This document shows, piece by piece, positions 57,075-64,000 of a DNA stretch of 64,000 nucleotides. Location of the stretch: assembly GCA_021014325.1 (NCBI GenBank), contig CM037457.1, forward strand, positions 12,032,538 through 12,096,537. The letters run 5' to 3'. Within the stretch, counting starts at the first letter, position 1. Every line of letters begins with the position of its first letter. Origin of the DNA: Plazaster borealis (lineage: Eukaryota; Echinodermata; Asteroidea; Forcipulatida; Labidiasteridae). A program made the position numbers and the translations under genes. A model generated the notes under the pieces. That model worked only from the letters and a program-made list of their open reading frames with translations. It had not been told where the DNA came from and did not search any database.

Positions 57075-57965
57075 AACCTCCAACTGTCTGACCATTCAAT
57101 ACCGTCCACTATACTTTCCACTACATGTCAACTAATACCGCTCATATATAAACTATGCTAGCCTGCAATCTGGTAAGATCTCATGAATGCATCAACACAG
57201 TACATGTGCACAGTCAACCCTCCAACTGTCTGACCATTCAATATCCACTATGGTTTTGAATGATAAATAAACTATCCCAGCCTGCAATATGATATCATGT
57301 GGTGAATAAATCTGCACAGTACACAGTCAACCCTCCTACTGTCTGACCATTCAATATCATTCACTATGATTTTGAATGATAAACTGCCTGCAAGATGACG
57401 TCATGTTGTGAATGCATCCACACAGTACACGGTCAACCCTCCTACTGTCTGACCATTCAATATCATGCACTGTGATTTTGAATAATAATAATATAACGTA
57501 TTTGCATAGCGCCTACTGCAGGCCAGCCTCTAAGCGCTTTAAGGTATTATTTATTGCAAGGTATGTGGAACTACGTTTTGAAGTATGAGGCCTGTTAATT
57601 TATAGCACAATGTAATGGTTTACAAGGTGCTGTGGCGCAATATGCAGCCAATCCAACCAGGAACACTGGGGCGAACCCCTTCTCTTTACGATAAGTGCAC
57701 TGGGTTCTTTTACGTGCATTACACAACACACAGGACCAACGGCTTTACGTCCCATCCGAAGGACGAAGCATGTGGTTAAGTGTCTTGCTTAAGGACACAA
57801 GTGTCACGACTGGGATTCGAACCCACACTCTGCTGATCAGAAACACAAGAGCTTGAATAATAAACTATGTCGGCCTGCAATATGATATCATGTGGTGAAC
57901 GATCTACACAGTACACAGTCAACCCTCCTACTGTCTGACCATTCAATATCTTCTACTAAAGAAAA
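57075..57965 (+). repeat. ~105-140-bp tandem repeat, 5 units, interrupted by a SINE
   Basis: CCTCCAACTGTCTGACCATT or CCTCCTACTGTCTGACCATT starts at about 57079, 57220, 57331, 57436 and 57925. Units share CAATAT, TTTTGAATGATAAACT, GCCTGCAATATGA and CACAGTACACAGTCAACC. The fourth is split by the SINE at 57489-57852. Confidence 0.9.
57489..57852 (-). mobile_element. tRNA-Leu SINE (L-II), 5'-truncated, with 11-bp target duplications
   Basis: TTGAATAATAA lies on both sides (57478-57488 and 57853-57863), and the host repeat is otherwise continuous. On the minus strand the copy starts inside the tRNA-like head (CTCTTGTGTTTCTGATCAGC) and ends GGCGCTATGCAAATACGTTA, so about 40 bp of the 5' end is missing. 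5' truncation with target duplication is the usual outcome of LINE-driven retrotransposition. Confidence 0.92.
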
Positions 57966-58079
57966 GAAAAAACTTATTTAAATGTTTTGAACAAAGACAA
58001 AGCCATTGCAAGCTGCTTACAAACCAACATGACCTGTGGTATAAATTCAAAAAGTGGTAAGAATCATTTCATGGTTCGA

Positions 58080-58115
58080 TCCTAGCAGAGTCTTTCTCAA
58101 AGGTTAAATGATAAC
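58080..58115 (-). mobile_element. Diverged GACTCTGCTAGGATCGAA motif
   Basis: The minus strand reads TTTGAGAAAGACTCTGCTAG GATCGAACC, a decayed copy of the block at 6725-6780 and 61286-61320. Confidence 0.45.
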
Positions 58116-58500
58116 ATAACACACTACACATACAAAATGAGTGTATTCATTCCACACTCCCCACATAATGAGAATACAAAAGATTGTAAAAAATAATAAT
58201 AATAATAATAATAAACTCTACACAGTATTTGAAGTTGTGTGAATGATGATGTAGGGCATCCTTCTTAGCATTGGGGTTTGATTTTATTAAACATATCGAT
58301 TGGGTTAAAACACTGCATGTACAGAGGGCACAAAGCTGAACTCTTATAACCTGCAAATGAGAGGAGGTGTTGGAGCCAACCTCTAAGGTCAGACTGAATC
58401 AATGTCACAAACAATTGGCTAAGGATTAAAAAGCACATGAGCCCAAACCCCACCCCCAAACTCCTTCCCGTCGCTGTTAAATAATTCCATTTGTTTCAGT
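58116..58500. other. Spacer with (AAT)n microsatellite
   Basis: AAT repeats at about 58194-58212. Short overlapping minus-strand frames without motifs. Confidence 0.45.
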
Positions 58501-59060
58501 TTACACATACCGTGTTTTCCCCATCTTCCCTTGCCCACCTGCTCGTAACGATCTCGCCTGATTTAACGTGCCCGGGAGCTACGCGCGCCGTTTGCACAAT
58601 ATCCACGCTATCCCTGTCACTCACCGCCAGACGTAACAGTCTCACGGTTTCATAAACGGCATCACGGGCAATACACGGCAGGCAGTGTCTGTGGTGAACG
58701 ACACGGCTTATTGGTTAGCCTACACCCGATGTGCTGTGTGGGCTTGAGCCCCCAAAGGGACTCGGCACAGTAATGATTTCTCTCAACTGGTGATAATCCA
58801 ATCTACACACTGTGCTGTACAGTGACGGTTGTGTTAAGTGGACCACTCTCAATAGAGTCTATGCAAAACGTGTGTGGATGGTTTCTCCACAAAGTTGTTG
58901 GGGAGGACTCTTGCGCTAGCATTCACATCTCGTCCGGCTGTGTGTGCATGACAGCCGCAAACTGTTTGACTTGGGGCTTGAAATGCCACATTGAATGCTT
59001 TCTCTTGATGGGGTTTCTTACTCCTGACCGATGATGCTGTTCTAGGAAAGATAACTGACT
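58500..59060. other. CpG-richer unique segment
   Basis: 58540-58760 holds many CpG pairs (AACGATCTCGCC, GCTACGCGCGCCGTTTG, ACGGCATCACGGGC), unlike its surroundings. This could mark a promoter, exon or conserved element. No domain, splice signal or start could be supported. Confidence 0.3.
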
Positions 59061-59104
59061 TGTGAGATTGATGAAACCAGACTAATTCTCTGTCTTCTGG
59101 ACAA

Positions 59105-59650
59105 CTGGATGGAATTAGGACAGCCTTTGCACAAAGTAAGAACAATTTATTTCACTTGTGGTTTTTCACGTGAATTGTAATCGTAGTCTAATTGTGTATT
59201 GTTGGAAAATGAAATCTTCAGAGATTTCTTTAGTCAACAAAAAAATAAAAAACATTTTCCAACTGGGTGGAATTAGGACAGCCTTTGCACAAAGTAAGAA
59301 CAATTTATTTTACTTGTAGTTATTCACGGGAATTGTAATCAGAGTCTAATTGTGTACAGTGGGGGAATGAAACCTGCAGAGATTTCTTGAGTCAACAAAA
59401 AAATAAAAAACATTTTCCAACTGGATGGAATTAGGAGAGCCTTTGCACAAAGTAAGAACAATTTATTTGACTTGTAGTTTTCACGGGAATTTTAATCTTT
59501 GTGATGTCTATGTGACATGGAAAGCGGTTTTGTTATAATAAATATTATTATTATTATTATTATTAAACGTAGTCTAATTGTGTATAGGTGGGAAACTGGA
59601 ATCTGCAGAGATTTCTTCAGTCAACATAAAAATATAAAAAACAACTTTTC
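59105..59650 (+). repeat. 158-bp tandem repeat, 3 units, with a retroposon tail inserted
   Basis: GGAATTAGGA starts at 59111, 59269 and 59427. Each unit has CCTTTGCACAAAGTAAGAAC, an AGTCTAATTGTGTA word and GAGATTTCTT. In the third unit, at about 59496-59568, there is an insert with GACATGGAAAGCGGTTTTGT and (ATT)n between AATC and GTAG. Confidence 0.9.
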
Positions 59651-60227
59651 CAAAAAGAAGAGTCCGATTTTAAATTTTCAAAGTCAGTTTTACACTTCTC
59701 TTGTTTAAGAGGATATTGTTTGGATTGAAAAATAACTTTTAAACATGCCACAGCTCAGTATAATTCAAAGGGGGAAACGTTGAAAGTCATTTAAGCGAGG
59801 GTAGCCTATTGACTGCAAAAACAACTTTTTATCCGGATTTTCAAAAACTTCCCCACAAATTGTTTTAAAAGGATCCAATCCAATCATTTTTATTATTCAA
59901 CCACTGTTTTTTATGTATTGGCTTTACTTTATGATTAAAACTGACTATTTGAAAACATAAAAAGGGAAATGTGAGACTGTCGACTTAAAAGGGGAAAACC
60001 TGTCAGTCTTCTGTATGAAATCAACAGGGGCTTCACTGGATAAAAACCTAAGTGTGAAACAAAAAGCTCAATTGGGGAGAGAAAGAGAGCCCACATCAAA
60101 ATGTATGGCACTTGGCACTTTGGTTGAATGATGCCTGCACTGACAGTGTGTAGCTTTCTTTATTGATTACATCAGGGCTTTTTAAAGGGATGGGGTGTTG
60201 TTGTGACATATTATGAAATGTGAAAAG
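59651..60227. other. AT-rich spacer
   Basis: No repeat or gene was recognised. Confidence 0.4.
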
Positions 60228-60545
60228 TTAAAGGCAGGTACATACTTTGGGGAATTGTCAAAGACCAATATCCTTGATTGGTGTATCCCAACATGGGCAT
60301 AAAATAACAAACCTGTCAAAATTGGGGCTCAATTGGTTATACAAGTTGCATGAAAATAGGGACAGAAAAACCAGCCTTGCTGCATAGAATTGTGTGTTTT
60401 CAGGTGCCTGGCCTGAAGCCTTTCTCAGATTTTAATTTGTTGGTGAAAAATTACCTCTCTCTCTCAAACTACATTACTTCAAAGGGCGTCGTTTCTGACA
60501 ATGTTTTATAATATCAGCAAGCTCTCCAGTGCTCTTTACCAAGTA
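60228..60545. mobile_element. TTAA MITE, subfamily B, right end replaced by array
   Basis: TTAAAGGCAGGTACATACTT, the foldback GGCCTGAAGCCTTTCTCAG and CTCTTTACCAAGTAAG follow the family. The last ~45 bp and the right TTAA are missing: the sequence changes at 60545 into the 74-bp-type array. Confidence 0.8.
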
Positions 60546-61215
60546 AGAGTACATTCATTCCAATCCTCTAGTTATAAACACACATATCATAAAGGGATGA
60601 CACATCATTGGTTATCAGAAGAGCACATTCATTCCAATCCTCTAGTTTTCAAGAAACATCAGAAAGGGATGGTACATCATTGGTTTGTGAAATAGTACAT
60701 TCATTCCAATCCTCTAGTTTTCAAGAAACATCATAAATGGAGGGTACATCTTTGGTTATCAGAAGAGCACATTCATCCCAATCCACTAGTTTTCAAGAAA
60801 CATCATAAAGAGATGGTACATCATTGGTTTGTGAAATAGTACATTCATTCCAATCCTCTAGTTTTCAAGAAACATCATAAAGGGATGGTACATCATTGGT
60901 TTGTGAAAAAGTACATTAATTCCAATCCTCTAGTTTTCAAGAAACATCATAAAGGGATGGTACATCAAAGGTTTGTGAAATAGTACATTCATTCAATTCC
61001 TCTAGGTTTCAAGAAACATATCATAAAGGGATGATACAATCATCATTGGTTGTTGACAGAATACGTTCATTCCAATCCTCTAGTTATTAAATCAAGACAC
61101 ATATCATAAAGAGATGATACATCATTGGTTTTTGGAAGCGTCCATTCGCTCCAATCCTCTAGTTATTAAGACACATATCATAAAGGGATGGCACATCATC
61201 AGTGATTGGAAGAGT
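60545..61215 (+). repeat. ~72-80-bp tandem array, ~9 units (second copy)
   Basis: CATTCATTCCAATCCTCTAG recurs about every 72 bp, with ATCATAAAGGGATGGTACAT between. Two subtypes alternate at first: GGTTATCAGAAGAGCACATT and GGTTTGTGAAATAGTACATT. It is the same unit as 21778-22385 but more diverged. Confidence 0.9.
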
Positions 61216-61325
61216 AGAGTCATTCTAGTCATTTTAGCAGTGTCTTTTTGAAAGACTCTAATTCCAGCTCATTTAGCCTTTAAGAAAGATTCAGCTGGGT
61301 TCGAAATGTCAGGCCATTAACAATT
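61216..61325 (+). mobile_element. 3' flank of the array element with GAAAC hairpin
   Basis: GCAGTGTCTTTTTGAAAGAC, AGCTCATTTAGCC, TTAAGAAAGATTCAGCTGGG and TTCGAAATGTCAGGCCATTA are conserved relative to 6720-6780. The head of this block is also found right after the 21.8-kb array. Confidence 0.55.
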
Positions 61326-61381
61326 CTTGCAGATTTGACTATCATTATTTTCTACTGTTTTCGGTAAAGTTCGGTATACAA

Positions 61382-61601
61382 TAGACTTGTGGACCAGTTG
61401 TTAAATGTTTGTCGCGGTGATAGTCGTGTCGTGGTGATAGTGTAATAACACTCAGCTCTCTGCGATCGAAGACTGCTCTACTGCTCTCTCGCGAGGCTGC
61501 TGGCTCAGTAGTCTCGCAGGGCCAGCAGTCTCGCCAGAACATCGGAGAGAGTCGGAACGCTATCATCGCGACAAACATTTAACAAATTGTCCACAAGTCT
61601 A
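61382..61601. mobile_element. Mutator-like MITE with perfect 9-bp target duplication
   Basis: GGTATACAA occurs at 61373-61381 and 61602-61610, directly outside TAGACTTGTGGACCAGTTGT and its complement ACAAATTGTCCACAAGTCTA. The terminal repeats extend about 40 bp inward, through GTTAAATGTTTGTCGCG and CGCGACAAACATTTAAC. The length is 220 bp with no transposase. A 9-bp duplication is the usual mark of Mutator-like transposases. The minus-strand frame at 61345-61578 lies within it. Confidence 0.9.
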
Positions 61602-61610
61602 GGTATACAA

Positions 61611-62837
61611 CCACGAAATTCATACTTATATATCTACAAATCCAGTCAATACACAAAGCATTTAAACTGTGAACTCAATTAAAACCCACAAGTTATTCCT
61701 TCATCAATTTTTAAGAAAGCAATAATTTTATTGTATGTTTCAAAATGAAAATTATTCCATTTTCTGCATTAACATTTTTGTAACACTCTTAGAGGGATAC
61801 ACAAACAGACAAACGCGTGATTTGTTGACACGGTAAATCAAGGACTTCTCTTTGTTCTCCCATTGTTTGGACTTATTTGAGTGACACTCCCATTTTTACA
61901 TGAAAATGAGGAGGTCCTCGTTCTGTCAAATTTTCTGTCCAAATTGGAAATGAAATAAGTAAGTACATAAGAATCTGTTTCTTTTTTAAGACAAGTTTGA
62001 TTTGTGTTGGCATCTTTTGTTCCCGAGTCCTCACTTTGTATGCAATGTTTCTAAACGTATAACTTTTTATTTTGTGTTCATCATTTAAATACTAGTGGTT
62101 TTAAATTACAAAATCTGTTTATTGCAGTCAGTGGGCTGAATTGCGATACAGATGAACAAACAGTATAAAACGTACATCAAGATTGAAATAGTAGAAGAAA
62201 AAAAAGTTATACATAAACCTTTCAACGGGACCACTGTGAAAACATTCAGGCAAACAAAGTAGACTGCGGACAATTCCTACGATGAAACCATCCACGAATC
62301 AAGGACTCAAAAAGGTTTTAAAAGGGGTTTTATGGCCTTAAAAATAGAACATTTTTACATAACACACGGACAATTCAAAATTGTTCAAGGAAAGAAAGCA
62401 ACAATGAGCATCCTTGCACATTTGTTTATTTTTTATTCAAGTGAATGGCTTCCTTTTTAAGAATAAATTTACAGTGTCAAATGACTAGTTTTAGATTACA
62501 GGTTTTTTTATCCTTGATCAATTTATAATTTTCTCTGTGTTTTGTCAGTTGAAATGGTTTCCCCTTTATCCTGTTTGGCAGACAATAAAAGAACAAAACA
62601 CATACACAAATTAGATTTAAATACTTTATTTTCAAGGTGTGTTAGGAGACTTTAAAACTCCACTGTGGGGGTTTTAAATACATCAGATGCCAGTCTGCCC
62701 CAAGACCATTTCCACTTTTACAGCCTTGAAATGACGGAGCAATAACACAGTGGCTTTTCCCGCTCTGCAGTAGATCCGAAAGCTTCTAGCTATTATCATC
62801 ATCAGGCCCCCCACAAAATTGCTTGTTTGCCCATGGA
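61611..62837. other. AT-rich spacer
   Basis: No element termini or genes were recognised. Confidence 0.4.
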
Positions 62838-63285
62838 GGGTCCTCAAAAGGTAGGGTCGGTTGGTCGGTTTTATTTTTGATTTTTGATTTTTTTTATATG
62901 GATATTGTCTTTGGGAATATAAATTCTTTGGTATTAAAATATTAAGTCCAAACACAAAACACAACACTTTCACTGTATTGAACTCTTTTATTAAATGTCT
63001 TTGAATAGTATTTTAATACTAACAACTGTTCCACTAACAAGATTTTATGCTGTTGATGTTGAGATGAATGCTTTACCGGAGCTACCGGCTGATGAGTGCA
63101 TAGCACTCTGCAGTACTGAAATTTCACCAGAATAAAAAGTCAGGAATATATAAACACTGTGGGTTGGAAATTTGCTTTGTATTCAATATATAGTTTCTTC
63201 CTGTTTCATAATCAGAATAAATTGAAGAAAAAAAAATCAAAAATCAAAAAAATAGGTCGTGACGCAAATGACGGTCGGTCGAACA
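62838..63285. mobile_element. Possible inverted-repeat element (GGTCGGT...TGATTTTTGATTT)
   Basis: CGGTTTTATTTTTGATTTTT on the left is mirrored by AAAAATCAAAAAAATAGGTC on the right, with GGTCGGTTGGTCGG / GACGGTCGGTCGAAC words outside. The similarity is low-complexity in part, so this is tentative. Confidence 0.4.
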
Positions 63286-63535
63286 TGAACAAACACACAT
63301 TTTATTTTATTTGCCTCATAATGAGATATTAGAGAAAGGGGAGACATTCCAAGACTGGAGGGACTTGATTTATTAAGCACTGAGGATGTCAACACATGTA
63401 ATGATATAAACTTTTACAAGCATGCAGATATGAACCTTGCAGAAGCTATAACTTTGTATTTGCTTATATACTTGGGCTGTTTATTTGGACAACCGCAAGG
63501 ATTTCTATTTTTATCGGGGATTTGTCAGAGTCTGA
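63286..63535. other. Unassigned spacer
   Basis: Nothing recognised. Confidence 0.4.
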
Positions 63536-64000
63536 ACTAAAAGCCTCTATCAAGAGGGGTGGCCTGGTCGAGCGATCAGCTAAGTTCACGGGTCTGGGTT
63601 CGAAGCCAAGTTCACGGGTCTGGGTTCGAATCCAAGGTCAGGTGGTCTTGTGCCCTCAAACAGGACACTTTTTAAAAATCCTAACTGTCTATGGTTCTTT
63701 GATGATGATGTGGTAGATTCTAAATCAAACATGTGCCTTTTTCACGAGAGACATCTTGTACATGTGCGTCAGAATGTGGGTTCGAATCCCCGCTGGGCTT
63801 TTATCAATGTTCTCGAGCAAGACACCTGAATATCCTAATTGTCTACGGTTCTTTGATGAGGATGGGGTAGATTCTAATTCTACATCAGACATCTGCCTCT
63901 TTCCCAAGAGAGAAAGTCCTCCATGTTCAAGTGGGTTAGACTGAGGTTCGAATCCCAGAAGGACTTTTATAAATGTTCTTAACCAAGACACCTGAGTACC
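63536..64000 (+). mobile_element. Tandem tRNA-like SINE cluster (cut by window edge)
   Basis: The B-box word GGTTCGAATCC (or GGTTCGAAGCC) occurs at about 63598, 63628, 63779 and 63943. The first head has a 30-bp duplication (AAGTTCACGGGTCTGGGTTC). Bodies with ATCCTAAYTGTCTAYGGTTC and TTTGATGA recur about 155-166 bp apart. This looks like a SINE dimer or trimer that has duplicated in tandem, continuing beyond the window. Confidence 0.75.

Noticed and set aside
61345..61578. 77-codon minus-strand frame
   Set aside because: It begins inside the Mutator-like MITE and runs into its flank; there is no transposase motif.

Overview
The window looks like AT-rich intergenic or intronic DNA from a metazoan nuclear genome, and I could not support one intact protein-coding gene in it. 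No operons, ribosome-binding sites or long ORFs are present. The longest open frames (about 130-160 codons) lie in tandem arrays, inverted-repeat elements or SINEs. The exception is a LINE remnant at 38.1-38.7 kb with a recognisable C-terminal zinc-knuckle region. The mixture of TTAA-flanked foldback MITEs, GGGCCCAATT-type MITEs and tRNA-Leu-derived SINEs recalls echinoderms, probably a sea star or sea cucumber. That placement is memory plus inference; no database was consulted.

Layout. 0-17 kb holds tRNA-derived SINEs (0.5, 3.5, 5.2, 7.0, 9.3, 10.4, 12.5, 13.5 kb), TTAA MITEs (0, 8.1, 8.7, 12.7, 13.1, 15.2 kb), other inverted-repeat elements (2.3, 6.1, 13.8, 15.8 kb) and a 3 x 178 bp tandem repeat (11.9 kb). 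17-26 kb holds a long imperfect palindrome (17.4 kb), a ~2 kb hairpin minisatellite split by a SINE (18.6-20.6 kb), a 74-bp array (21.8 kb), a SINE pair and a 33-bp array (24.7 kb). 26-42 kb has scattered MITEs and SINEs, a hairpin-bearing repeat family (30.4 kb) and the LINE remnant. 42-52 kb is dominated by minisatellites: 35 bp (42.3 kb), a 26/27-bp array grown inside a SINE (42.9 kb), 34 bp (48.7-50.2 kb) and 32 bp (50.65-51.5 kb). 52-64 kb has further MITEs, ~110- and 158-bp tandem repeats, a SINE with clear target-site duplications (57.5 kb), a second array of the 21.8-kb type (60.5 kb), a MITE with a perfect 9-bp duplication (61.4 kb) and a tandem SINE cluster at the right edge.

There is no gene set working together. 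The main biology is repeat turnover: insertion of one element into another, birth of minisatellites from SINE or transposon sequence, and higher-order amplification. Several arrays have units that can fold on themselves. A few unique stretches (24.0-24.3, 26.0-26.3, 44.78, 47.2-47.5 and 58.5-58.8 kb) are candidates for regulatory or exonic sequence but cannot be assigned from sequence alone.
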